DNA of 9,941 nt, from NCBI GenBank assembly GCA_017398245.1, contig JAFQGN010000098.1, positions 1 through 9,941 of the forward strand, in the 5' to 3' direction. Below the pieces are notes generated by a model. That model made no database searches and had not been told where the DNA came from. It saw nothing but the letters and a program-made list of their open reading frames with translations. Shown piece by piece: positions 1 to 6,780 of the stretch; position 1 is the stretch's first letter, and every line of letters begins with the position of its first letter. The position numbers were made by a program, and so were the translations under genes. The stretch comes from Clostridia bacterium. Its GTDB lineage: Bacteria > Bacillota_A > Clostridia > Christensenellales > Aristaeellaceae.

Positions 1-627
1 AGCGTGCTCCTGCGCGCCGGATATACCTCCGGCAAAGTCGTTCTGAAGGCCGAAAGCGAAGGCCTCGCCGCGGCGCAGATCGAGCTGGAAACCGCCCCGG
101 ACGCCCTTGCGCAGCTGCCCGGCCCAGCCTTTGAACAGCTTTCTGAAAAGCCGGTCTACGCGGCCGATGCCAAGGAACGCTATTCTCCGCCGCAGTCGCT
201 CAAGCTGGAGGGCTGGTTCAACTTGGATCTGGGCCGCAATAAGCCCTGCACGGCCTCTTCCACCAGGCCCGATACCGATCCGAACAACGTCAACCAGGGC
301 GAGATCCGCCAGCCCTGGGTGGCCGCCGATAAGAGCCTGCCGCAGTGGTGGCAGGTGGACATGCAGGAGCAGCGCAGGGTCTCCGGCATGTCCGTAAAGT
401 GGCTCAACGACGGCCTGTGGTACGATTTCAGCATCCTCGCCTCGCAGGATGGCGAGACGTGGACAAATATCATTGATGAACGCGCCTCCGGCCAGAGCGT
501 CGCGCCCGTCCGCTTCCCGCAGCCGGTGGATACGCGTTTCCTGCGCATTCTCGTCACCGGCGTGACCGGCGGCGAACCCGCAGGCCTCCTGCTGGTAGAA
601 GTACACGGCGACACGCACCGCCATTGA
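1..627 (+). CDS. C-terminal part of a glycoside hydrolase (probably GH2 beta-galactosidase-like) with F5/8 type C domain
   Basis: Only the last 208 residues are in the window; the reading frame is open from base 1, so the gene starts upstream. Residues 1-32 look like the final beta-sandwich domain seen at the end of many GH2 enzymes, which ends in a strand like the one here (KVVLKAESEGLAAAQIELE). A linker follows (about 33-70), then an F5/8 type C (discoidin, CBM32-like) domain at about 71-204. That domain shows NKPCTASS, the AADKSLPQWWQVDM segment, the SGMSVKWLN strand, SILASQDGETW and the closing RFLRILVTG. Such domains bind terminal sugars and usually sit on extracellular or surface glycosidases. 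The catalytic domain is not visible, so the GH2 assignment is an inference from the tail; another multidomain glycosidase is possible. The F5/8 C call is fairly secure. It is separated from the next gene by 279 bases and need not be co-transcribed with it. Confidence 0.72.
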   Translation, partial: SVLLRAGYTSGKVVLKAESEGLAAAQIELETAPDALAQLPGPAFEQLSEKPVYAADAKERYSPPQSLKLEGWFNLDLGRNKPCTASSTRPDTDPNNVNQGEIRQPWVAADKSLPQWWQVDMQEQRRVSGMSVKWLNDGLWYDFSILASQDGETWTNIIDERASGQSVAPVRFPQPVDTRFLRILVTGVTGGEPAGLLLVEVHGDTHRH

Positions 628-636
628 TGAGAAATT

Positions 637-672
637 CCTGTGGAGCCTTTCTTTCGGGAAGGGCTCCACAGG
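637..672 (+). terminator. 15-bp hairpin after the glycosidase gene, possible terminator without a clear U-tract
   Basis: CCTGTGGAGCCTTTC and GAAGGGCTCCACAGG form a 15-bp stem (one T-G wobble) closed by the six-base loop TTTCGG, starting 9 bases after the stop codon at 625-627. The position is right for a terminator. However, the bases that follow (CCGATGCTGAAAAAACC) contain no run of T, and the minus-strand flank is only weakly T-rich. It may act as an mRNA-stabilising 3' structure rather than an intrinsic terminator. Its right arm overlaps the first copy of the repeat at 659-702. Confidence 0.4.
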
Positions 673-812
673 CCGATGCTGAAAAAACCACGCGCCGACC
701 TGCGCACTGCAAAAAAGGGATCTACAGGCTGATGCTGAAATAGCCTCGCGTCTGCCTGTATATCGTAGATAGAGTTCCGCAGGCCCAATTCGCTAAAACG
801 CCTATGCAGGCC
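659..812 (+). repeat. Degenerate tandem repeat, about 55-56-base period
   Basis: Bases 659-702 and 715-758 align without gaps over 44 positions at an offset of 56, with 35 identities by my count. The conserved parts are AAGGG, ACAGGC and GATGCTGAAA, then CC, CGCG and CCTG. A weaker third copy begins near 770: TTCCGCAGGCC at 775-785 resembles CTCCACAGGCC of copy 1, at a further offset of 55. Inside copy 2, ACAGGC (724-729) can pair with GCCTGT (754-759). No reading frame crosses the array convincingly. Function unknown; it could be a decayed mobile or REP-like element, or structured untranslated RNA. Confidence 0.5.
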
Positions 813-845
813 GGAACAGTGCGACATTATGAACAAAGCGGCTTT

Positions 846-886
846 CTTTTGCAAAAAGACCGTCCCATGCGGCCCCTTTGCAAAGG
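846..886 (+). promoter_or_regulatory. Paired TTTGCAAA palindromes (candidate operator or 5'-UTR hairpin)
   Basis: TTTTGCAAAA (847-856) and CCTTTGCAAAGG (875-886) are both perfect palindromes sharing the core TTTGCAAA. Their centres are 29 bases apart, close to three helical turns. The pair ends only 7 bases before the ribosome binding site of the amidohydrolase gene. Two symmetric sites in this place suit a dimeric repressor such as a LacI-, GntR- or RpiR-type protein. Because each core is its own complement, the two can also pair with each other in RNA: 846-855 with 877-886, extended by CCG/CGG at 860-862 and 870-872. That would give a large hairpin just upstream of the start codon. I cannot tell from sequence whether it acts as DNA or RNA. 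Confidence 0.45.
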
Positions 887-893
887 AAAACCG

Positions 894-898
894 GGAGG
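894..898 (+). promoter_or_regulatory. Ribosome binding site deciding the amidohydrolase start
   Basis: GGAGG lies 8 bases before the ATG at 907. An in-frame ATG at 829 would add 26 residues, but it has no comparable site, and its extension would be translated through the palindromes at 846-886. The family begins at the strand found right after 907, so 907 is chosen. Confidence 0.8.
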
Positions 899-906
899 GA
901 TACAGC

Positions 907-2472
907 ATGCAAGAGATCATCATTCGCGGCGGCACGCTCATCGATGGCACGGGCGCGCCTGCTATCCGCGCAGATATCGCTGTGCACAACGGCCTCATCA
1001 GCGCGATCGGCGATCTTTCCGCCCAGCGCGCGCAAACGGAGCTGGACGCCACCGGCCTTGTCGTCGCGCCGGGCTTTATCGATGCGCACGCCCATTCCGA
1101 TACCTCGTTCCTGCGCGATACCTCCTGCGCGTCCAAACTCTATCAGGGCGTGACTACAGAGGTGACCGGCCAGTGCGGCTCGAGCCCGTTCCCTGCGCTC
1201 CCGGATAAGCGGGAAAAGGAGGACGACGGGCATTGGAGCTGCCTCTCCTTTGCCGAATTTTTGCGCCGCTTTGCGCTGGAAAACCGCGCTATGGCGACCA
1301 ACCAGGCCATCTTGGTGGGCCACGGCAGCCTGCGCGCGGGCGTGATCGGCTACGATGACCGCGAAGCGACCGAAGCAGAGCTTTCCCAAATGAAAGAACT
1401 CCTCCGGCGTGATCTGGAGACCGGCGCGTGGGGCATGTCGCTGGGGCTGGAGTATTCGCCCGGCTTTTTCGCCTCGCAGCACGAGCTGCAGCAGCTCGGC
1501 GCGGTCGTCGCGCAGTACGACGGCCTCATCCCCTGCCATATGCGCAGCGAAGGCCTGCATATCCATGAAGCCATCGAAGAACTGCTCAGCGTTGGTCGCC
1601 ATTCCGGCGCGAAAGTCCATATTTCCCATCTGAAGATCGACAACTTCCGCGTCCACGGCACAGCGGCAGAGGTTTGGCGGCAGATCGAAAACGCCCGAAA
1701 CAGCGGCGTTCGCGTGAGCGCGGACATGTACCCGTTCACCGCCTCGTGGACGAACCTGACCATCCGCTGCCCCAAATGGAGCCAGGAGGGCGGCGAGGAG
1801 GCCGTGTGTGCGCATTTACAGGGCCCGCGCAGGCAGGAGATCATCGAGGGCATCCGCGCGCATTATTTCAATGCCGAGCGCGCCGAGACCTGCCTCTTCA
1901 GCGACGACGACGGCCTTTGGCCCGAGATCGTCGGAAAGACATTGCGCTTTGTGGCGGAGGAGCTTCTGCATACCGACGATTACGCCGAAGCCGCCGCAAA
2001 GGTGATCGAGCGCACAAAGGGCCGCGCCTGCTGCGTGTTCTTCGTCATGAGCGAGCAGGACATGATCCACTTTCTCCGGCAGGATGTCGGCATCGGCTCG
2101 GACGGCTATGCGCTCTCCGGCGATCCGCAGAAGGTCGGCTACAAGCCGCACCCGCGCTCCTATGCCGCTTTGGCCGAATTCTTCCGCATCGCGCGGGAAA
2201 AGAAGATCTGCACGCTGGCGGAAGCGGTGCGCCGGGTCACCGGCAAGGCAGCCGATATGCTCGGCATGACGGATCGCGGTCGCCTTGCGCCCGGGCTTGC
2301 GGCGGATATCACCGTGTTCGATCCGGCTGTCATCGCGCCGAGAGCTACATATTTTGAACCCGTTCAGCTTGCGCAGGGCGTGCGGCATGTGCTCGTCAAC
2401 GGGCAACTCGCGCTTCAGGACGGCGAGCAGACCGCCCTGCGCGCAGGAAAATTCCTGCTTAAAGGCAAGTGA
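907..2472 (+). CDS. N-acyl-D-amino-acid deacylase-type amidohydrolase (D-aminoacylase family)
   Basis: The product is 521 residues, near the usual length for D-aminoacylases, which are cytoplasmic metal-dependent enzymes that hydrolyse N-acyl-D-amino acids to a carboxylate and a free D-amino acid. The N-terminal small beta domain (about 1-55) leads into the amidohydrolase barrel. Visible metal and catalytic positions are HAHSD (His61, His63), Cys90 in GQCGSS, His211 in PCHMRSEG, His241 in ISHLKI and Asp399 in GIGSDG. These match the His/His/Cys/His/His/Asp set known from the Alcaligenes enzyme, so the active site looks intact. The C-terminal part has the typical GRLAPGLAADITVFDP and HVLVNGQLAL segments closing the beta sandwich. 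The exact substrate is not readable; the family also contains N-acyl-D-glutamate and N-acyl-D-aspartate deacylases and dihydroorotase-like enzymes. The genes that follow for cell-wall amino sugars suggest, by inference, D-amino acids derived from muropeptides. There is a 228-base gap before the next gene. Confidence 0.85.
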   Translation: MQEIIIRGGTLIDGTGAPAIRADIAVHNGLISAIGDLSAQRAQTELDATGLVVAPGFIDAHAHSDTSFLRDTSCASKLYQGVTTEVTGQCGSSPFPALPDKREKEDDGHWSCLSFAEFLRRFALENRAMATNQAILVGHGSLRAGVIGYDDREATEAELSQMKELLRRDLETGAWGMSLGLEYSPGFFASQHELQQLGAVVAQYDGLIPCHMRSEGLHIHEAIEELLSVGRHSGAKVHISHLKIDNFRVHGTAAEVWRQIENARNSGVRVSADMYPFTASWTNLTIRCPKWSQEGGEEAVCAHLQGPRRQEIIEGIRAHYFNAERAETCLFSDDDGLWPEIVGKTLRFVAEELLHTDDYAEAAAKVIERTKGRACCVFFVMSEQDMIHFLRQDVGIGSDGYALSGDPQKVGYKPHPRSYAALAEFFRIAREKKICTLAEAVRRVTGKAADMLGMTDRGRLAPGLAADITVFDPAVIAPRATYFEPVQLAQGVRHVLVNGQLALQDGEQTALRAGKFLLKGK

Positions 2473-2700
2473 ACAAAACGGAGACGAGCGATATGAACGC
2501 AAGGCCGGGCGAAAAACTCTGCACCGGCCTGTGCGCGCCGCGATGATTTGCGAACCTATTACGCCTGTGTACGCGCGGCCGTCCGGTATTGGAATCTATA
2601 ATTTCAGAAACGTACCCGCCCGCCCTTTGCGGCGAAATATAGCCCGGCCTGCGCGCGAGAGCGCGTTCCCGTTGGCGCAGTTTGATTGGAGGAAACAGTA
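2473..2700 (+). other. 228-base intergenic region with possible internal promoter and small hairpins
   Basis: It separates the amidohydrolase from the compact operon. It contains a perfect TATAAT at 2597-2602 without a recognisable -35 at 16-18 bases. A 7-bp stem (AGGCCGG at 2502-2508 with CCGGCCT at 2524-2530) is present, and a short GC stem with a GAGA loop (CGCGC 2652-2656, GCGCG 2661-2665). A 17-codon ORF, 2493-2546 (MNARPGEKLCTGLCAPR), has a GGAG at 2480-2483. It is too short to call as a gene; it could be a leader peptide or chance. No U-tract terminator is seen, so read-through from the amidohydrolase is possible. Confidence 0.45.
2597..2602 (+). promoter_or_regulatory. Possible -10 element (TATAAT) for the downstream operon
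   Basis: This is a perfect TATAAT in otherwise GC-rich DNA, 98 bases before the ATG at 2701, which leaves room for a leader of about 90 bases. The bases where a -35 should lie (about 2573-2580) are GCGCGGCC, unlike TTGACA, and there is no TG extension. If it is a promoter it is probably activator-dependent or weak. Confidence 0.3.
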
Positions 2701-3696
2701 ATGCGCAAGATCAAGATCGCGCAGATCGGCATGAATACCCTCAGCCATTGCGGGCAGATCCACAAAAGCCTTGCGAAGCAGAGCGATATTTTTGAATTTG
2801 CCGGCATCTGCCTTCCCGAAAACGAGCAGGAACGCCTGCCGCACCGCATGGCCGAGCTGCAGGCATACCCGCGCCTCACGCTCGAGCAGATCCTTACCGA
2901 CCCTTCCATAGAAGCCGTCGCCGTCGAAACCGAGGAAGTTTTCTGCACAAAATATGCGCTCCTCGCTGCCGAGCACGGCAAGCATATCCATATGGAAAAG
3001 CCCGGCGGGCGAGAGCTTGCCGATTTTGAACGCCTCGTCGATACTGTCAAGCGCAGCGGCAAGGTGTTCCACACCGGCTATATGTACCGCTATAACCCCG
3101 CCGTGCAGGAACTGCTTGCCAAAGTGCGCGCCGGAGAGCTGGGCGAGATCGTCAGCGTCGAAGCGCAGATGAACTGCCTGCACAATGCGAAAAACCGCCA
3201 GTGGCTGCAGGATTTCCCCGGCGGTATGATGTTCTTCCTCGGCTGCCATCTGGTCGATCTGGTCCTGCTTTTGCAGGGAATGCCGGAAAATATCATCCCG
3301 CTCAACCGCTCCACCGGGCTGGACGGCGTCACCGCCGAAGATTTCGGCATGGCCGTTCTGGAATACAAAAACGGCGTGTCTTTTGTGAAGACCACTGCCG
3401 TCGAGCGCGGCGGCTATCTGCGCAGGCAGCTGGTAGTCACCGGCTCCAAGGCCACGGTGGAGATCCGCCCGCTTGAGTACGGTACGGAATCCGATATGTA
3501 TACCGATCAGATCACGAGCACCGCCGAAAGCTGGGGCGCGCAGGGCGAAGCCAAAACCTTCGGCAGCTTTGACCGGTACGATACCATGCTCGCCTCCTTC
3601 GCCGCCATGGTGCGCGGCGAAGGGCAAAACCCCTGGAGCCCGGATTACGAACTGGAACTGTATAAAACCGTGCTGCGCTGCTGCGGCGCGCTGTAA
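2701..3696 (+). CDS. Gfo/Idh/MocA family NAD(P)-dependent oxidoreductase
   Basis: The product is 331 residues, the normal size for the family, which oxidises or reduces sugars, inositols and their derivatives using NAD(P). The Rossmann part runs from KIKIAQIG (4-10) to the HMEKPGG motif (98-104; Glu99-Lys100-Pro101 is the family signature, Lys being a catalytic candidate). The second domain holds HTGYMYRYNP (124-133) and GCHLVDLVLLL (181-191) with the usual active-site His183. The dinucleotide-binding loop is IGMNTLSHCGQ in place of the common GxGxxG, an oddity. GGAGGA at 2688-2693, 7 bases before the ATG at 2701, fixes the start over a TTG at 2686. The next gene starts 11 bases after the stop. 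Family assignment is firm; substrate is unknown. A few members of this superfamily are NAD-dependent glycosidases (GH109), so a hydrolytic role cannot be excluded. Confidence 0.85.
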   Translation: MRKIKIAQIGMNTLSHCGQIHKSLAKQSDIFEFAGICLPENEQERLPHRMAELQAYPRLTLEQILTDPSIEAVAVETEEVFCTKYALLAAEHGKHIHMEKPGGRELADFERLVDTVKRSGKVFHTGYMYRYNPAVQELLAKVRAGELGEIVSVEAQMNCLHNAKNRQWLQDFPGGMMFFLGCHLVDLVLLLQGMPENIIPLNRSTGLDGVTAEDFGMAVLEYKNGVSFVKTTAVERGGYLRRQLVVTGSKATVEIRPLEYGTESDMYTDQITSTAESWGAQGEAKTFGSFDRYDTMLASFAAMVRGEGQNPWSPDYELELYKTVLRCCGAL

Positions 3697-3707
3697 AGGA
3701 GAAATAA

Positions 3708-5003
3708 ATGAATACGATCGATGTCATTTCCGCCCGGATTGCCCCCATGCAGGCCCATCTCTCTTCCGTCCCCGGCCTGTGGGATATCTTCCGCCGCTGC
3801 TTCCTGAACACCATCGAAACCACCGTTCAGCAGGAAGAGGGCGACACCTTCGTCATCACCGGCGATATCCACGCCATGTGGCTGCGCGATTCCACCGCGC
3901 AGGTGCTGCACTATCTGCGCTTTGCCGACGACCCGGCTGTCGCCTCCATGATCGAAGGGCTGATCGCAAGGCAGGCCGAGTGCATCCTGCGCGATCCCTA
4001 CGCAAACGCCTTCAACCGCGAGGAATCCTCCTTTAAGCCCTTTGACGACCAGCCCCGCGCCAGCGATTGGGTCTGGGAGCGCAAATACGAGATCGATTCC
4101 CTCTGCTATCCCATCTGGCTCGCCGGAAAATACCTTGCAAAAACCGGCAGCGCCTCCTTCCTGACCGACCGCTTCCACAAAGCACTGGAAACGATCGTCT
4201 CCGTGTTCGAAACCGAGCAGAAGCACGAGAACAGCCCCTATTGGTTCGTGCGCACGAATTGTCCGCCCAGCGATACCCTCACGCATGAAGGCAAGGGCGA
4301 ACCCGTCGGCTACACGGGCATGACGTGGTCCGGCTTCCGTCCCAGCGACGACGCCTGCCGCTACGGCTATCTCGTTCCCTCGAACCTGTTCGCCGCGAAG
4401 GTACTCGTCACTGCGCAGGAGCTTGCCGAGCGAATGGGCGACAGCGCCCTCGCCGGGCGCGCGCATACCCTCGCCGCGCAGATCGCGCAGGGCGTGCGCG
4501 AATATGCCACGGTCGAAGACGAGCGGTTCGGCCGCATCTATGCCTACGAAGTCGACGGCCTCGGAAACGCGAACCTTATGGACGATGCGAACGTGCCCAG
4601 CCTGCTCTCGCTGCCGTATCTTGGCGTGTGCGAAAAGGACGACGAGCTGTACCGCAGCACGCGCGCATTCGTGCTCAGCAGCAAAAATCCCTATTATTAT
4701 GAAGGATCTTTTGCCAAAGGCGTCGGCAGCCCCCACACCCCGCAGGGCTATATCTGGCCCATCGCGCTGTGCGTGCAGGGCATGACTTCAAGCGACGATG
4801 CCGAGATCGCCGAAATTGTGCGCACTCTGCTTTCCACGCATGCCGGCACCGGCTGCATGCACGAAAGCTTCGATCCGAACGCGCCGGAAAATTTCACCCG
4901 CAGCTGGTTTGCCTGGGCCAATTCCATGTTTGGCGAGCTCATCTATCGCCTGCATGAAGAGGGCTGTCTGGAGAACGTGCTGCGCATGGCGGCAGAACGA
5001 TGA
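3708..5003 (+). CDS. GH125 exo-alpha-mannosidase (metal-independent, alpha-1,6 type)
   Basis: The product is 431 residues, matching characterised GH125 enzymes from Clostridium perfringens and Streptococcus pneumoniae, which remove non-reducing alpha-1,6-linked mannose with inversion. Diagnostic stretches are VITGDIHAMWLRDSTAQ (49-65), DPYANAFN (96-103), WVWERKYEIDSLCYP (121-135), TWSGFRPSDDACRYGYLVPSN (206-226), YEGSFAKGVGSPHTP (331-345) and MHESFDP (384-390). An Asp in RPSDD (214 or 215) and Glu386 are the likely general acid and base by comparison with CpGH125; that residue match is from memory. The fold is an (alpha/alpha)6 barrel. No signal peptide or membrane segment is seen, so it acts in the cytoplasm on imported oligosaccharides. 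AAAGGAG at 3695-3701 precedes the ATG by 6 bases. Its stop overlaps the kinase start in ATGA (5000-5003), so the two are translationally coupled. Confidence 0.92.
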   Translation: MNTIDVISARIAPMQAHLSSVPGLWDIFRRCFLNTIETTVQQEEGDTFVITGDIHAMWLRDSTAQVLHYLRFADDPAVASMIEGLIARQAECILRDPYANAFNREESSFKPFDDQPRASDWVWERKYEIDSLCYPIWLAGKYLAKTGSASFLTDRFHKALETIVSVFETEQKHENSPYWFVRTNCPPSDTLTHEGKGEPVGYTGMTWSGFRPSDDACRYGYLVPSNLFAAKVLVTAQELAERMGDSALAGRAHTLAAQIAQGVREYATVEDERFGRIYAYEVDGLGNANLMDDANVPSLLSLPYLGVCEKDDELYRSTRAFVLSSKNPYYYEGSFAKGVGSPHTPQGYIWPIALCVQGMTSSDDAEIAEIVRTLLSTHAGTGCMHESFDPNAPENFTRSWFAWANSMFGELIYRLHEEGCLENVLRMAAER

Positions 5004-5965
5004 CGGCTGCAGGAAACGCGCCGCTTCTTGGCATAGACGGCGGCGGAACGAAAACCGAGTTCGTGCTCTTTACGCCAAGCGGACGTGTATTGCGCAGGCT
5101 CGTTCTGGGCGGAACGAACCCGAACAGCGTAGGTCTGGACAGCGCGCTGAACACCCTTGCACAGGGCATAGGGGAGATGCGCGCCCATGCGCCCGCGCTG
5201 CGCTTCGTGCACGCGGGCATTGCCGGCTGTTCAAACCCTTCGCACCAGTCGGCTATCCGCGCCCATGTGCATGCCTTTGCGCCGGAAATCGAATTTTCCA
5301 TCGAATCGGACACCCTCAACGTGATGGCCAGCGCCGAATGCGGCGATACGTGCATCACCGCCATCTGCGGAACGGGCTCGGTGGTCTTTGCCAAAGAGAG
5401 CGGCGGCCTGCACCGCCTTGGCGGCTGGGGCTACCGGTTCGATCAGGGCGGCTCGGGCTATGAGATCGGCCGCGACGCCGTGCAGGCTGTTCTCGCGCAA
5501 TATGAGCAGCTCGGCCCCGAAACCGCGCTCAAAGATCTTCTGGAAGAGCAGATCGGCGGCAATCTTTGGCTGAACGTGCACGCGCTGTACGCCATGCCCC
5601 CGGAAAAGATCGCAGCCCTTGCTCCCTGCGTGCTGAACGCGTGGAAAGCGGGCGACGGCGTTGCCGCGCAGATTTTGCAAAAGAATATGGACCGGCTCGC
5701 CTTTCTGATCACCGCCGCCGCGCAGCGGTACGATTGCGGAAACACGCTCGTGCTCTCCGGCGGGCTCACCGCGCGCACGGATATGCTCGAGACCTTTCTC
5801 TATCCCAAACTCCCGGCCTCTCTCACGCCCGTCGTGCCGCCTCTTCCGCAGATCTACGGCGCGTGCGTCCTCTGTGCGCAGAAGGCCGGAGATATTCCCG
5901 AAGGCTTCCGCACCGAATTTGAACGGAGCTACCTGTCCGAAAAAGGAGAAAACCATCCATGCTGA
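5000..5965 (+). CDS. murK: BadF/BadG-type amino-sugar kinase, probable MurNAc/GlcNAc kinase (MurK-like)
   Basis: The product is 321 residues of the ASKHA fold, BadF/BadG/BcrA/BcrD family. The phosphate-1 loop is LGIDGGGTKTE (10-20). The sugar-site Asp103 lies in ESDTLNVM, phosphate-2 is CGTGSV (123-128) followed by LGGWGYRFDQGGSGYEIGRDA (140-160), and the adenosine motif is LVLSGG (250-255). Family members phosphorylate N-acetylglucosamine; the Clostridium acetobutylicum enzyme MurK accepts both MurNAc and GlcNAc and works with a neighbouring MurQ. Here the gene overlaps murQ by 7 bases, so a MurNAc-6-P-producing role is the best inference, and the symbol is given on that context rather than on sequence specificity alone. 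A plain GlcNAc kinase is the alternative. It starts within the GH125 stop codon; no strong ribosome binding site of its own is evident, which fits coupling. Confidence 0.82.
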   Translation: MTAAGNAPLLGIDGGGTKTEFVLFTPSGRVLRRLVLGGTNPNSVGLDSALNTLAQGIGEMRAHAPALRFVHAGIAGCSNPSHQSAIRAHVHAFAPEIEFSIESDTLNVMASAECGDTCITAICGTGSVVFAKESGGLHRLGGWGYRFDQGGSGYEIGRDAVQAVLAQYEQLGPETALKDLLEEQIGGNLWLNVHALYAMPPEKIAALAPCVLNAWKAGDGVAAQILQKNMDRLAFLITAAAQRYDCGNTLVLSGGLTARTDMLETFLYPKLPASLTPVVPPLPQIYGACVLCAQKAGDIPEGFRTEFERSYLSEKGENHPC

Positions 5966-6780
5966 AAACGGAAATGCGCAACCCGAAGACCACGCATATC
6001 GATACCATGCCCACTCTGGACATGGTCGGCGTGATCGCCGAGGAATTTTATGAATCCGTCCGCGCGGTGGAACGCGAAAAGGAGCACATCGCGCAGGCGG
6101 TGGATCTGATCGCAGGCTCCATCTCCGCCGGTCACCGCCTGTTCTTCATCGGCGCGGGCACGTCGGGCCGTCTCGGCGTTCTGGATGCCGCCGAATGCCC
6201 GCCCACCTTCGGCGTGGAGCCGGGCCTTGTCACGGGCATCATCGCCGGAGGCCGGCAGTGCATGTTCGCCGCCAGCGAAAATGCCGAAGACGGCGAGGGA
6301 GCCGGCCGCCGAGACATCCGCGAAAACGGAGTTTCGGCCGGAGACGTCGTGGTCGGCATCTCCGTCGCGGGCGGCGCGGCCTATGTCGTCGGCGCGTTGA
6401 ATGAGGCGCGCCTGCTCGGCGCGGGTACGGTCGCGCTCACCTGCAACGAGGGCAGCGCCATCGCGCAGCACAGCGATATCTGCATCTGTACCGATACCGG
6501 GGCAGAGGTCATCGCCGGTTCCACGCGCATGAAGGCCGGCACCGCGCATAAAATGGTGCTCAATATCCTGACCACCGGCGCGATGGTGAAAAACGGCAAG
6601 GTCTACGAAAATATGATGATCAATCTCAGGCCCAGCAATATCAAGTTGCGCGCCCGCGTCGTGCGCATCACGCGCGAGATCACCGGTCTCGATGAAGAAA
6701 ACGCCGTGCGCCTTCTGGAGGAAAACAACTGGAGCATCCGCGCTGCTGCCGATGCAGCCCGGGCCGGAGGTGGAGCGTGA
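5959..6780 (+). CDS. murQ: N-acetylmuramic acid 6-phosphate etherase MurQ (short C-terminus)
   Basis: MurQ cleaves the D-lactyl ether of MurNAc-6-phosphate to give GlcNAc-6-phosphate and D-lactate in the cytoplasm. The SIS-domain signature IGAGTSGRLGVLDAAECPPTF (64-84) is nearly identical to the family. Glu79 (AEC) and Glu110 (NAED) correspond to the catalytic Glu83 and Glu114 of the E. coli enzyme. EVIAGSTRMKAGTAHKMVLN is the conserved second phosphate-binding stretch, ending with LTTGAMVKNGKVYENMM. The product is 273 residues, against about 298-305 for most MurQs. The shortfall is at the C-terminus, where only one of the two usual small helical (UBA-like) repeats is present before AAADAARAGGGA. 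AGGAG at 5944-5948 precedes the ATG by 10 bases. The gene overlaps the kinase by 7 bases, and its stop overlaps the GNAT start. Identity is very secure; whether the short tail affects activity is unknown. Confidence 0.95.
   Translation: MLKTEMRNPKTTHIDTMPTLDMVGVIAEEFYESVRAVEREKEHIAQAVDLIAGSISAGHRLFFIGAGTSGRLGVLDAAECPPTFGVEPGLVTGIIAGGRQCMFAASENAEDGEGAGRRDIRENGVSAGDVVVGISVAGGAAYVVGALNEARLLGAGTVALTCNEGSAIAQHSDICICTDTGAEVIAGSTRMKAGTAHKMVLNILTTGAMVKNGKVYENMMINLRPSNIKLRARVVRITREITGLDEENAVRLLEENNWSIRAAADAARAGGGA

Noticed and set aside
659..758. Repeat units considered as a CRISPR array
   Set aside because: Only two to three degenerate copies, no clean repeat/spacer division and no cas genes.
829..906. 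Upstream in-frame ATG giving a 26-residue N-terminal extension of the amidohydrolase
   Set aside because: No ribosome binding site at 829, the extension is unlike the family, and GGAGG sits properly before 907.
802..1815. Long minus-strand open frame opposite the amidohydrolase
   Set aside because: The + strand carries an intact metal-binding active site; the antisense product shows no recognisable domain.
3645..4736. Long minus-strand open frame (363 codons) opposite the GH125 gene
   Set aside because: It is a shadow of the real + strand gene in GC-rich DNA; the translation has no family features and the opposite strand carries clear GH125 motifs.
5673..5682. A third TTTTGCAAAA palindrome inside the kinase gene
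   Set aside because: It is explained by the codons for Ile-Leu-Gln-Lys and lies in the middle of a coding region; probably chance.
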